From Megalobrama amblycephala (Eukaryota; Chordata; Actinopteri; Cypriniformes; Xenocyprididae), in assembly GCF_018812025.1 (NCBI RefSeq), contig NC_063050.1:7401694-7465693 (forward strand): a DNA stretch of 64,000 nt, in the 5' to 3' direction. Below the pieces are notes generated by a model, which saw only the letters and a list, made by a program, of their open reading frames with translations, was not told where the DNA came from and did not search any database. The stretch's first letter is position 1; every line of letters begins with the position of its first letter. Position numbers and translations under genes: made by a program. Of the stretch, positions 46,556-61,400 are shown one piece after another.

Positions 46556-49500
46556 CTTCCAACAGACACATCATGTTAACATCCACATTATAACATAAAA
46601 AAATAAACATGTCATAACTGCTGCTCTGCGCTGTTTCTAAAATTGTATTTTCCTAGAATGCAAGCTGAGAAACATTTAAAAGAGTTTTAAAGGGATAGTT
46701 CACCCAAAAATGAAAATTTGATGTTTATCTGCTTACCCCCAGCGCATCCAAGATGTAGGTGTCTTTGTTTCTTCAGTAGAACACAATTGATGATTTTTAA
46801 CTGCAACCGCTGCTGTCTGTCAGTGGTATAATGCAAGTCTGCGGGAACTTGGACTATAAGAGTAAATAAAACACGACAGACAAATCCAAATTAAACCCTG
46901 CGGCTCGTGACGACACATTGATATCTTAAGACACGAAACGATCGGTTTGTGCACATACTTCAATGAGCGCGAGACATCACTGCCGTTGTCAGAGCGCGAT
47001 CAGACCTCACGAATCGAGTGATGAATGCAGTTGGACATAGTGGTGTATTAGAGGTAAAAAATTATATAAATACTGTTCGGTTTCTCGCACAAACCGATCG
47101 TTTCGTGTCTTAAGACATCAATGTGTCGTCACGAGCCGCAGGGTTTAATTTGGATTTGTCTGTCGTGTTTTATTTACTCTTATAGTCCAAGTTCCCGCTG
47201 ACTTGCATTATACCACTGACAGACGGCAGCGGTTGCAGTTAAAAATCATCATTTGTGTTCTACTGAAGAAACAAAGACACCTACATCTTGGATGCTCTGG
47301 GGGTAAGCAGATAAACATCAAATTTTCATTTTTGGGTGAACTATCCCTTTAAAGGGGTTCTACGTAGGAATGACACCCAGTGGTCGAAATAGGTACTGCA
47401 GTCCAAATTCAAAATATTTTTTGCCCCGCCCCTTCTTTCAAAGATGCAGGTGGCCAGCTTGAGGACTATCTGTGTTTTAATATGCTGTCGTTCATAGAGA
47501 TTTTTAGATGGATGCAGAGGCTTTTTAGGTCAGGTAGAATCTGCGATCCTCTGACACAGTTCGTTTGCTGGTTTCCATGGCTGCAATACACAGTGTTTTC
47601 CGCCAACTGGCAACCTGTGATGTCGAAATACTATTGGATAAACTGGCAGCACGCAGTTTTGCACAGGCCAAAACAAAGACAGACATTCCAACACGGAACG
47701 CACATTTCAAAGTAGAATGTCTGGCTGTAGCATTGTTTTTCTGAGAAACAAGTAGGTGAACTTAGCATGTTTCCTAAATGTCTGCAAACATATTGGGGTA
47801 TTTTTATGCTTTATTAAAGTGAAAATCTTACATATAGCCCCTTTAAGGCTGGAATTTTGTTGCTTTAGCTCATGTCTATTAGCTTTGAGGTACTCCATAT
47901 GCTAGTGTAGAAGCTAAGAAAATTAATGCTTAGCAATTATAGACATATAAACTGGATCTAAAATGTATCAAAATTAGAATAGGGTATTACTGCAATACCG
48001 GAGGCTGCAGTTTCAGCATTTCTATGACCCACATTTTTTTTTTTTTTTTTTTTTTTTTGATGTACAAACAGTTTATACTTACTATTCAATTTTGTATTTG
48101 TATTATTTTCAGGAATGCTTTAGTTGTTTAATTATTTAAATGCAATTGACATATTGTCCTAACCAATCCTCAACACTAAACACAACCGTTGGTAAAACTC
48201 TTGAAATATTGAACCTAATTTTTTTTAATATATAAAGTGGAATAAACCTATATTCTGGTTTATTCTATATTCTGGCTTCTTGTCTGGTGTGTGACCAACT
48301 TAAAGTGCAGTAAATGGTAAAACTAGTGTGTTTATTAATTAAGTTAATGAAATTAAAACAGTATAAAAACAAATACTGGTTTACAATGTCAGTAACCATA
48401 AATGAAATGTTTTGAACATTCAAATTTTAAATTAAAACATTAAAAATAAGGTGGAAGGATAATAAAAGTGTAGTAATTTCTGTGGGTCTAGTCTTTGCAT
48501 CGTTTTATGCAGGTCTCCTCTGATAGAGAAGAATTGGCTAGTATCCGGTGTTGCAGGAAAATTGCAAAATTAATTAAAAATGTATCTTTGTCGTAACTGA
48601 AATACTAATGACTTATCATATCTGCTAAACTTTGTCCAACAAAAATATCTTGAGAATGACCTTCCTTCTATTACCACTATGAATAGCAGCAAAGCAGCAG
48701 CTCTTTGATAAGTTCCATCCCAACTACCTTTTTTTAATAGGAAATACATCAACACAGGAAAGAATGAAATGGCTTGATGAGTGCCATGTTATTTACCTTC
48801 ATAATGCGATTGTTGAGGATGCGACACTGCTCCATGTCTTCAAGATCACTGTTCCGGATGGCAGAAACAAGTGCACTGGCAGCACGATCGTACGACCCCT
48901 GAGCTGACAGAAGCCACTGCATCGTCACAGTGGAAGGAAGGCGGCCCGACTTAAAGTAAAATGCAAAAAGTGAAATTAAGCTCCTTTCTGTACTTAACAG
49001 ATATTTACGGAGCCCCTAAAAGCACATGGTGAAGGAGAAAAAAAAATAGATGGAAGTAAAAATCATGTGTCAATGCTTTTGCGTTCTCTTGAAAAAGAAA
49101 TTTTGCATTCGCTTGAAAAGAACACAAAAGTTTTCCACGTGAATGCAAAGTTTCTAAGAGGAATGCAAAACATTTGCAAGCAAATGCAAAAGCATTGTAT
49201 ATTTTCCTCCAATCTCATATTTTTTCCATCGCCACATCCCTAAAAGGGCTCTGTAGATATTCAACAAAACACCAAGTTCTTTTGGAGTTACAAAACCACA
49301 TGTAACAACGCAGACTCACCATTTGCCGTGATTCTAATTTAGACCTGATCTGGGACACATAGTTGCGGATGACACTGGTATACTTTTCCACATTCAGCTT
49401 GAGCAAGTGGTCGTGTACCAGCCGAAGAGTAACCAGCCCAGCCACCTCGCCTGCTGTCTTGGCCAGTTTCAGAGTGTTGAAGGAAGTGTACTGTTCCAGA

Positions 49501-51772
49501 TTTTTATCGGTATCCTCAAAAGTGCCAAACGGGTATGACTTTGAAATCTGAAACACATCAGGCAGATGTTTACTTCCTATCATCCATCATGAAACAGACT
49601 GTACCTGAATGTATTTTACTTTATTTTGACATCTTCAGTTAAACCTGAATACTTACCGAAGTAAATCGAAAGGAAAGCGAAGGGATGCCCGAGAAGCTCT
49701 GGAATGGATAAGCAGAGTGAGACAAACCCATAGGCTCCATTCTGAAAAGAAAGAAAAAGTTAGAAAGAGTTTAACAGTGTTGCTCTAGTCAATCAGAAAT
49801 AAAATAAAATATAAAAATTAGATGAAAAGAAATTTAAATGAACAACTGACTGAAACAAATAGTCTAATCCTGGCTTAATCTAAGCCCTGTCTGTGAAACC
49901 AGGCCTAAATGTTTTAAAGGTGAAGTACTAAAGTTACAAAACTAAAATAAAAATTAATTAAAGCTAATTAAATATAAATAAACTAATAAAAATGACAAGA
50001 GCACATTTTAAAATGACTACAAATTAAAAATTAAAATATAAAGATGAAAGTGTAAAGATAAAAGCTAATTTAAAATATTAATAAATACTATAATAGTATA
50101 CAAATGATAGTCAAATCGTCGAGAGTAGTGTGAGACAAACATACACAGCCTTCTCCCAGTTAGATCCAGCAAACTGTTCATGCAAGGATTTGGTTGCATC
50201 AGTTGGAGATGAGACCTGTATGCGGAAAAAAAGATTATTTTTTCTTTATAAGACAGATAAAACAGAAGAATAATGGCAAAGATTCAGCATTTGTGATACA
50301 TCACCTGTTTCATAGTGCTCTCTAGTAACCCATACAGCAGTGGACTGGCAGTTGCTTTGAAAGAGTCAAAACCTAAAGAGAATGTCAGATGATCAGCTCC
50401 AACTCAAGACCAAGTCCGTCTTCAACTCTTCAAGAAATGACTCTTTACAAACCTGAAATAACTTCATCAAGGCTGATGTGAGAAAACGTTTTCAAATTCA
50501 AGGAGGTCAGGTAGCCCTATGGGAACAAAAACCACAAAATATATGCATTGTGTCACAATTCAAAGGCTATATTTGGAATTGCTTATTAACATATATAAGG
50601 ACTGTTTCACAGTCACATTTTGACAGATTTGACACATCGACCAATGAACTTCCCGGAGTTCCCGCACCACAAAGAATGCAGCTCTACTTAGTAGGCTAAA
50701 GGTATGATAATTGTTTTCCCTCCACGTTTACAGGGCTAGATAATTGGTTGATTATTTCACTCTATTGTTATCCACAAGTTTTCTACGCTCCATGAGGCCT
50801 TGCGTCAAAAGTGAGAGTGTCTTCCGGTTCGAAGTAAACAAACGGGATGTGATGCACCGAAATGAAAATTCTGGGCTGAGGCCGAAACCGAAAATTCAAG
50901 ATGCACTTGGCCGAAAAACAAAATAGAAAATAAAATAATAAAATTAATAATCAATTAATTAATCTTAACTTATTTAATAATTAGCACTCAAACAGCTAAA
51001 ACTGAGTTGTACAAACATTTAAACTGCACATAAGGCAATTTTTATACCAACTTTTTAAAAACAAAATTGTTTCATTGTTGCAGTGCATTTTTACTGGTAA
51101 GGCACAAGAGGTTTGCTCTGCCTTACCATTAGAACAATCTCTTGACTACAACACGGTGAAGTAAACAATTTTTATGTGCGTATGAGTTAGATCCCAAGGG
51201 CAAACAGACGTACGTGGAGTTTGCTAGAGACAAAAGACACTTTATGAGAAGTGGTGTCTTTCCAAGAGGATTGAATCTTTTGAGCAACTTCAAGAGTTGC
51301 TCTAGTTGGAAGCAAATATTGTGCAGCAGAAATGGTTGTCCATTTAAACAAACAGAAAGTCACTTCGCTTGTAGACGCAGCAGTTTTGTCCGATACATTT
51401 GTGCTTTTCGGTTTCGATCATCGAACTCCTGTTTCTACCCCCTGTTGGCGCTGTGATGGAAGTATTATTGTTATTGTTCCTTACTTTTATTTGTGTTAGT
51501 ATTATTTGTTGTTTGGTCAAACAGAGAATTCACTCCCATATTTAACAAGGTCATTGTTGAACAGAAGGCAATAAGAGATGCATTCATACCTCCAACCACT
51601 CTGTTGCCCCGACACCAAATTCACCAGCACTCCAGCTAGCAAACACTATGCTCCTCTTTGGTTTGAATCCATCTTGGAATAAAAGAAAGTTGCATTTAAA
51701 ATCAACAAGTTTATTCTTAATTAATAATTATCATATATACTTCATTATATAATGATAAGAAACAAATGTATG

Positions 51773-51812
<40 letters not shown>

Positions 51813-54800
51813 TACCATTCTTGATCATGTCTGTAATAGTTCTGGCCAACTCCACCAGTAAACTAGTGCCAACTGTGCTTCTGGCAAATCCAGGGCCCCA
51901 TGCATCTCGCTGGGCTCCGATCACCATATAACGATCTAAAGCAAAGGATGAAGACAAAAACCAAGTGATCAGGGACTGGGACCAATTACTTGTTTGATGT
52001 GCACAGCTGTTTAAAGCCCTGTGTAACACTATACAGTACCTGCATCTATATAACCTTTAATGACTCCAAACACATTGTGGATTTTTTTCTGAACTAGGAC
52101 ATTGTTCACTTCCACCGTGATATTGTCGCGATCGTCGCCGAGCCTGTACATGGTATTCGGGAGCATCCCATCACTCCAGCCATCAGGTGAATTCCGACCT
52201 CCCAACTTACTGTTAGAGGACAGGAGCAAACAAAATGTAACAAATACGTAAATAAAGGAAATAATAAACAACATTGACGAAGCTAAATGTTTTGCATTTT
52301 CTGATGAAAATGTGAATGATTCTTGCTGCCTGGATGCTAGAGTGACCTGAGTGGCTTCCAAGACATTGCTATGCTGTTGCCAAGATATTCTGCGTGTTTT
52401 TTGGTGCATTTTTACGGGGTTTCTAAATGGTTGCTAGGGTGTTTTGTGTGGTTGCTACAGTAGATAGTTGCGAAGCGCAAGTCAAAAAAGCCCAACTCTA
52501 AGCCTATTTAATATTCTGGGGCCGGATTCACAAAACATTCTTAAAAATAAAACTCTTCTTAAAGGGTTAGTTCACCCAAAAATTAAAATTCTGTCATTAA
52601 TTTCTCACCCTCATGTCATTCCACACCCATAAGACCTTCATTCATCTTCAGAACACAAATTAAGATATTTCTGATAAAATCCAATGGCTCTGTGAGGCCA
52701 TGTACCATGTAGTGATGGGTGATTTCAAAACACCACTTCATGAAGCTTCGAAGCTTTACGAATCTTTTGTTTCGAATCAGTGGTTCGGAGTGCGTATCAA
52801 TCTGCCAAAGTAAATTTCAGTAAACGAGGCTTAGAAGGGTTTTGAAATCTCAATGGTTCACCAGTGGGGGGCATGACTTTGACAGTCTGATACACTCCGA
52901 ACCACTGATTCGAAACAAAAAATTCATAAAGCAGTGTTTTGAAATCACCCATCACTAGATACCGTTGAATAAAGTCATTATTTAGTTTTTTTTAGCACAC
53001 AAAAAAAGTATTCTCGTCGCTTCATAACATTAAGGTTGAACCACTGTAGTCACATGAATTGTTTTAAATACATCTTTAGTAGCTTTCTGGGCATCTGAAC
53101 GTGTTAATTATCTTGCTGTCAATGGAGGCCTCACTGAGCCATCGGATTTCATCAAAAATATCTTCATTTTTTCTTCTGACGATGAACAAAGGTCTTACGG
53201 GTGTGGAACGACATGAGGGTGAGCAATTAATGACAGAATTTTCATTTTTGGGTGAACTAACCCTTTAACTTCCATTTTACTATTATTTTCTTACTAAAAG
53301 TTAATCAAGTTAAGAATATTTTGTATTTTCAAAAAAGCATTTCTTAAGAACATTTTTTCTAAAGATTGTTCCAAAGACAAAAATTAAGAAGAATTTAAAT
53401 TCCTGAAAAGAATGTTATTAAAATCATCATAATCATCTTAAAGTTAGGATAACCGCTTAAAGGTGCTAAAGAGGATGTTTTGTTTTATACATTTTTGCAA
53501 TATTACTTGAAACTGTCTTTACTAACTGATAAAAGACTATTTATTAGGTGCACTGAAAGTAATAATATTAATATACATCATCTGTGCACGAGGTAGGGCC
53601 TTAAAAACATCAGCCAATCGTTTACGCGATTGGCCCTCTGGCTTGTCAATCACTGCGGTGACGTTCCTTGTGAGAGACGAGCGTGGCTGCGTGCTCCAGT
53701 AACTTTCCACACTCCACAGGCGCTGCATGCAATGTTTTTGTCAGGAGACAGGAGTAACAACTGCAGATTATGAGTTACCTGCGGTGAGTCCGACATAATG
53801 AATCCAAAAAACACGACACAGCGAATGCCGGTGGTAAACACTCGTGTTCCAATACTCCTGCACGAGTTTTGGGAGGCGTTCCTTTGAAATGAGCTGTGAA
53901 GGAGGGGTGTTGTTCTTACGCATGCGCTCATTTCAAAAACTCAGTAACAGTCTTTGGATTCTCAGTCGACGAAAAAATCCTCTCTATCACCTTTAAATCC
54001 TAAAAGGTAAGATGTTCAAATAATTTACTAGGTTCTTTAAAACATTAAGCATTACAATTAAACACTAGCTATACATAATCAAGTCAAGTCACCTTTATTT
54101 ATATAGCGCTTTTTACAATGCAGATTGTGTCAAAGCAGCTTTACAGTGATAACTGGTAAATAATTTTTAAAGAATAACTCTTAAAGAAAACAGTGTCATT
54201 GTCCAGCTTAAAGGGTTAGTTCACCCAAAAATGAAAATTCTGTCATTTATTACTCACCCTCATGTCGTTCTACACCCGTAAGACCTTCGTTAATCTTCGG
54301 AACACAAATTAAGATATTTGCGACGAGAATATTTTAGAGTGCCAAAAAACAACCAAAATAACGACTTATTTAGTTATGGCCGATTTCAAAACACTGCTTC
54401 AGGAAGCATCGGAGCACAAATGAACCAGTGTATCGAATCTGCTGTTCGGAGCGCCAAAGTCACGTGATTTCAGCCGAATCATGATTCGAAACACTGATTC
54501 ATTTGTGCTCCGATGCTTCATGAAGCAGTTTTAAAATCGGCCATAACTAAATAAGTCGTTATTTTGTTTTTTTTGGCGCACCAAAAATATTCTCGTCGCT
54601 TTATAATATTAATATTGAACCACTGTACTCACATGAACCGAATTAAATATGTTTTTAGTACCTTTATGGATCTTGAGAGAGGAAATGTCATTGCTCCCTA
54701 TGGAGGCCTCACGGAGCCATCGGATTTCAACTTAAATATCTTAATTTGTGCTCCGAAGATTAACGAAGGTCTTACGGGTGTGTAATGAGGGTAAGTAATA

Positions 54801-55345
54801 AATGACAGAATTTTCAGTTTTGGGTGAACTAACCCTTTAAGTAAATTCAGTATTGATTTATTCCATTGTAAGAATCAATAGTTATTTAATTTAGTTAATT
54901 TATCTATATCAGCACTGGAGTAAACAGTGATGTCATCGTCCAGCTCAGCTCAGTTTGCATAAAAGGGTGTCGATGCAGGCAGATTAAAAACCTTGTTGAA
55001 CATCAAATGTCAATGACATATTACTATTACTAGGGATGTGCACAAGTACTTAGAAGTGACGTCATTGACTGACAATTTAATCAAAGATCGTTCATCATTA
55101 AACACAATGTGATATTTTTCAGAATTCATAATTTAGTAGCAACTCAAAAACAAAAACAAATCAAACATGAACCTCGTTTTTTGTTTTATAATTCTGACAT
55201 AATTTTTGGCAACATTCAGCACACATGAAAGTGCCCATACATAGGATGTGTTCACTCACAGCACACACACACACTCACACTCACACAGATACAAGACTCT
55301 AGTGAGAGTGTGAATGAATGCAATACGCTGCGTCAGGCAAGCTTT

Positions 55346-55432
<87 letters not shown>

Positions 55433-58400
55433 TTTGCACTTTGAACATTCTTCCAAAATGTTTAGTTCTCTTAAGAAATTTATCATAAAGAGAACCTATT
55501 ATAAGTCTTTATTTAGTTTTTGCGGTCTACTAAAATGGGTTTTCATATTTGAAAGTTAAAAAAAAAAAAAAAAAAAACATTTTTTTTTTTTTACATTACA
55601 TTATTTAATACATATTTAACATTGTTGCAGCACCTCTCTTCCCAGCCTGTCAGAAACACTGGTCTCTGGTCTCTATGAAGGCCCTCCTTCCGAAAAGTGC
55701 AACGTGCTCTAGTGGTCAGCTGGATCAGTGTGTTGTGATTGGTCAACCACTTCGAGCGCGTTTTTCGGAAATGTTACGCCACTTACCATACCTATGTTAG
55801 ATCCTGGGTGGAAAAACCAGCATCTCTTGGACATGGCGACAACACACTACCAACACAATTCAACCAGGCTTCACCTCTTCATTTTGAGTATGCCATGGAA
55901 AACTCTAAGACTACAATCAAGGCATATCATGGAGTTCAGAAACAGTGCTTACTGACATACTAAATAACTCCCTTTGGAGTGACTTTGTGCTTTGTAACAT
56001 TGCAGACCCTTTGCGCAACATTACACACTAAAGAAAGTTAAAAAAATAAAAAAGCATAATAGGTCCTCTAAGTTTATGGGATTTTTTCACCTGCTTTTTC
56101 ATCCAACAGGCAAAAATGAAAATGATAATGGCAACTCCTCGACAGCACAATTTCATTTTAAACACCTAACTATTAGTGATAGTAATGAGTATTTTAGTTA
56201 CCGCATCAGTGATAGTAAATAGCAAGAAAAATGTAATTTGGGATCACAACTGCACCTCATGATCTCAGCAGCTTGCTTCATGGTGATAGTTTGGGCCGGA
56301 ATGCGGGGCAAGCCAGAAGACTCAGCCGGGGGAAACTGGGTATGATTGAAGGAAGGGAATCCTGGAGTGTAGGGATCACCGGTGCCAAGATGGACCTGTG
56401 AAAAGAGTTTTGAAAAGTTTTGAAAGGTCATGAATCAATTGTACATAAACTTTGAAAAGCACAAATGATCTGATAAGAGAAAGGTTCCATAACTTACATG
56501 GCCAAAAAGAGCAGTGTCTTCATTAATCTTGTAGTTAACAGGATCTGGATAAATTAGCACAGCACTAGCATTCAAGTTAGCAGCATTAGCAACCTGTAAT
56601 AAGCAAATGAAAACCAGAGGATAATTAAGTAAATATTAATATGAAAGGGTTAGTTTACCCAAAAATGAAAATTGTCAATAATTACTCACCTTCATGTCAT
56701 TCCAAACCCGTAAGATCTTCATTCCTCTTCGGAACACAAATTAAGATATTTTTTATTAAATCTGAGAGCTTTCTGATCCTCCATAGAAAGCAACAAAATG
56801 ACCACTTTCAAGGCCCAGGAAGGTAGCAAAAAAATGTAAAACAGTTCATGTGACTACAGTGGTTCAACCTTAAATTTATGAAGCGACAAGAATACTTTTT
56901 GTGCGCAAAAAAAAAAAAAAATAATTCTATATTCTATATTCTATATATATATATATATATATATTTTATTTATTTAACTTTTTGGGGGGTTTTTTTGCAC
57001 ACAACCACTGTAGTCACATAGACTATTTTAATGATGTCTTCACCTTTCTGGGCCTTAATTGCTTTGCTGTCTATGGGGGATCAGAAAGCTCTCCGATTTC
57101 ATCAAAAATATCTTAATTTGTGTTCCGAAGATGAACGAAGGTCTTACAGGTTTCTTACAAATTTTTGGGTGAACTAAACCTTTAACAGTCTTAATATATG
57201 ACTGAGTGAGAGCACCAACCTTTTCAGCGAAACTTAGTAGTCCAGCTCTGACCAAGACAACCTTTCCATTCACATCAACATTCAGCTCTTGCAGGCGTCT
57301 GAAGTCCTCTGCTCGTCCATAATGGGCATACAGAGCTGCTCCCTATACAACAGAATCAGCGTAATTTAATAAGAATATGAAATAGTCTAAGACGCATGTT
57401 GTTATTTACTACAAATCTTCCCTTTGAGCTTTCTGGAGCTCTCATATGTCATTTATTATTTGCATTTTAAATGTGTTAACATACATCATACAAGCTTTAA
57501 TGTCACTGATGCTCAATGCTATTGGTTGTCTATTTCTAGTAAACAATACCATTTGAATTTGTGAAAGTGCAAAAGATGCGAGAACTACGAAGGAGGGGAA
57601 TATTGTTCAAAAAGCTATCATGGCTGTACGCAACTTGAGAAGCATTAGCACTCCAACTGACCTGTGAAACTTGTTCCCTGCGAATATTTCACCAGTTATT
57701 ATGTGCGTTCTGTAATTCATGAATTATGAATTACAGACCATTCATGAATTAATCATTATTTTGAGTCGGTTCTTTCTTTCCAATGAATTGACTAAATGGG
57801 TTTGCAAAACTTTATGAATCGATTCACATTTGTTCGGACCATTCACTCACTGAAACATCTGAAGCAGTTTCTCAGTCAGTAAAACAGACAGTAGGTCTTT
57901 TGAGATGCTTAAAGGGATAGTTCACCTAAAAATGAAAAGTATCCCATGATTTACTCACCCTCAAGCCATCCTAGGTGTATATGACTATCTTCTTTCAGAC
58001 AAACACAATCAGAGATATAAGGTTTATAATGGTTGTAAGGGGGGCTGCATTTTGAAGCCGAAAATAATGCATTTATCCATTAAAAAAATATATATAAACA
58101 TAATCCATACGAGTCCAGGGGGTTAATAAAGGTCTTCTAAAGAGAAGCGATGCGTTTTTGTAAGAAAAATATCCATATTTAAAGCTTTCTAAATTCAAAT
58201 TATAATGATGAACGCGGAGGTGCAGAGGATAGAGCAAAACAAATCATTGGTCATTGATTATAAGTCTAAAACGATCATTTTTAGATACATTTAGATCAGT
58301 GGTCTCAAACTGCCGGCCCGCGGGCCATTTACGGCCCGCCCACCCTCTCTACCTGGCCCGCAACTGATCTCAAAAATAAAACATAATCCGGCCCGCTAAA

Positions 58401-61400
58401 TTATTAGGGGCCAAGCACCGAAGGTGCGGAGGCACCTATTGTTATTGTTGGCGTTCTTTTTTTTTTTTTTTTTTTTTTTTATTCTTCTTCTTCTTCTTCT
58501 TCTTCCGCTCTTGAAGTCTATGGCAGCCCACAGAACCGCTTGCGGGAAAGTTGTGAAATTTGGCACACAGTTAGAGGACAGTCTGACCTTTGTCCATAGC
58601 AAATTTGGAGTCTCTAACTCAATCCCTCTAGCGCCACCAGCTGTCCAAAGTTGCACTTATGTTTATGCAAATAACTTTTGAACCGTAAGGGTTAGAAACA
58701 AAATTCTTTTTTCCTCTGATTCCTTGGGTCAAGACGAATCGATTACACCCTATGACGTCATTTTCCGTCATGAAAATTTTTCCGCCATTTTGAATTTTCT
58801 GAAAAACGTACTTTTTCGAACTCCTCCTAGGCCGTTACTCCGATTTTCATGAAAATTGAATCAGATCATCTTCAGACCATGCTGACAAAAAGTTATGGAA
58901 TTCAAGTCGATTCCTGAAACCGTTTTCGAAAAACTCGCAAACGAATTGTACGTAGTGCTTGCGAAAACAGAAGTAAGGCTGTATTTCCACAATGCTTTAT
59001 CGTATTCAGACCAAACTTGGTACATGGCATCACAAGCATGACCTGAGGTACCATGCAGTGTTTCGGAGCAGCGCCACCTACTGGTGCGGAGATATAAAAA
59101 AATTGACATTTTTGCTTATAACTTTTGATGGGTTTGTCCAAAAATCATAAATTTGGTCTCGTTGGATTCGGGGCATCATGCTGAGTTGAATTATATCCAA
59201 TTTTCCCATATTGGACATTTTGGCCGTCGGCCATTTTGAATTTTGTGCTAAACTGCTGTATTTTACGAACGCATTAGCGTATCTTTACGAAACTCGGTAT
59301 GGCTCATCAGCTCAATGCCCTGAAGGAGCCTGAAAAGTTTCGGAATAGCGCCACCTTGTGGTCAAAAGTTATAACAAAATTTTCAAAAATGCTAATAACT
59401 TTTTACTTTTTTAACTCATTGTAATGAAACTGGTCTCATTTGATTCGTTGGTTCATGCCAAGAACATAGATATCAAATTTGCCATAGTTGGCTGAACTTC
59501 CTGTCCGCCATATTGTTTTTCTTTAAAAACCTACTTTTTCGAACTCCTCCTAGACCGTTGTTCCGATTTTCACCAAAATCGAACCGTATCATCTTCAGAC
59601 CATGCCGACAAAAAGTTATGGATTTCAAGTCGATATGTAAAACCGTTTTTGTATACTGGAGCAATGAATTTGAGGCATGATGTAAAACACACTCTTGAAG
59701 CTGTATCTCCGCAACGCTTTATCTTATTCAGACCAAACTTGGTACATGTCATCACAAGCATGACCTGAGGCATCATGCAGTGTTTCGGAGCAGCGCCACC
59801 TACTGGTGCGGAAATATGAAAAATGGATATTTTCGCTTATAACTTCAGATAGGTTTGTCCAAAAATCATAACTTTGGTCTCGTTGGATTCGGGGAGTCAT
59901 GCCGAGTCGAATGATATCCAATTTTCCCATTTTAACCATTTTGGCCGTCGGCCATTTTGAATTTTGTGCTAAAATGCTGTATTTTATGAACGCATTCAAG
60001 TATCGTTACGAAACTTGGTATGGGTCATCAGCACAATGCCCTGAAGGAGCCTGACAAGTTTCGGACCAGCGCCACCTTGTGGTCAAAAGTTATTATGAAA
60101 TTTACAAAAATGTTAATAACGTTTGAATATATTAATCAATTGTAATGAAACTGGTCTCAGTAGATTCCTTGGGTCATGCCGAGAACACGGATATCAAATT
60201 TGCTATAGTCGGCTGAACTTCCTGTCCACCATATTGTTTTTCTTTAAAAACATACTTTTTCGAACTCCTCCTAGACCGTTGCTCCGATTTTCACCAAAAT
60301 CGAACCGTATCATTTTCAGACCATGCAGACAAAAAGTTATGGATTTCAAGTCGATATGTCAAACTGTTTTCGTACACCGGAGCAACAAATCTGAGGCATG
60401 ATGTAAAAAGACTCTTGAAGCTGTATCTCTGCAATGCTTTGACATATTGACACCAAACTTTGCAAGTGTCATTGTCACCTCATTCTGACCATATCACATT
60501 AATTTGGTCACAGCGCCACCTATTGGTCGAAAGGGATGAACCAGTAAATCCTCATTTTTGATCATTTTTCAGCTCTTTTGCCTAAAATGATACTTTTTCG
60601 AACTCCTCCTAGGTATGTAGATATGTCAAACCGTTTTCGTACACCGGAGCAACGAATTTGAGGCATGATGCAAAAACGACTGTTGAAGCTGTATCTCTGC
60701 AATGCTTTGACATATTGACACCAAACTTTGCAAGTTTCATTATCACCTCACTCTGACCATACCACATTAATTTGGTCACAGCGCCACCTATTGGTCGAAA
60801 GTGATGAAACAGTAAATCCTCATTTTTGATCATTTTTCAGCTCTTTTACCTAAAATGATCTTAATAGGTCTTTAATTGCTCACTGCTGCTGTTGGTCTGA
60901 TGCTCACAGCCATGTTGGCTGGCTTCTTGTGCTGTTTTTGTGCTTGGCCCCGTAATTGCTGCTTGCAGCTATATTTATTATTATTATTATTCTCTAGTTG
61001 CTACCTGTCTGATATGCAAAGAAAAAGTCGCCGTTCTAAGGGGCATTCACATATCGCGTCACATAAGCGGCATAAGCGGCTCCTTTCCATAAATTGGAAA
61101 GGAGAAGGACATTCTCCTTTCCAATGCGCTTTCGCTCCAGTGGCGTCTGTCGTTGCTATGCAACCATGAGCCGCGCTCTCAATCGCTTCTATTATGAGCG
61201 CGCTTGCCTAAATTACAGTAAAAGCACTCGACTTTAAGTCATGAGCGCCGATGCAGCCATTAAACGTTACCGATGCTCAAACGGCATCTTGGACAAATGT
61301 GGCCCAGCTGTGTGAGCACAAGCGCTGCAGGTGTCTGTCAAGAAACAGAAGAGTGTACAAATGTATTCAGGGATTGTATTTGTTCAGTACAGTGTTGTTC

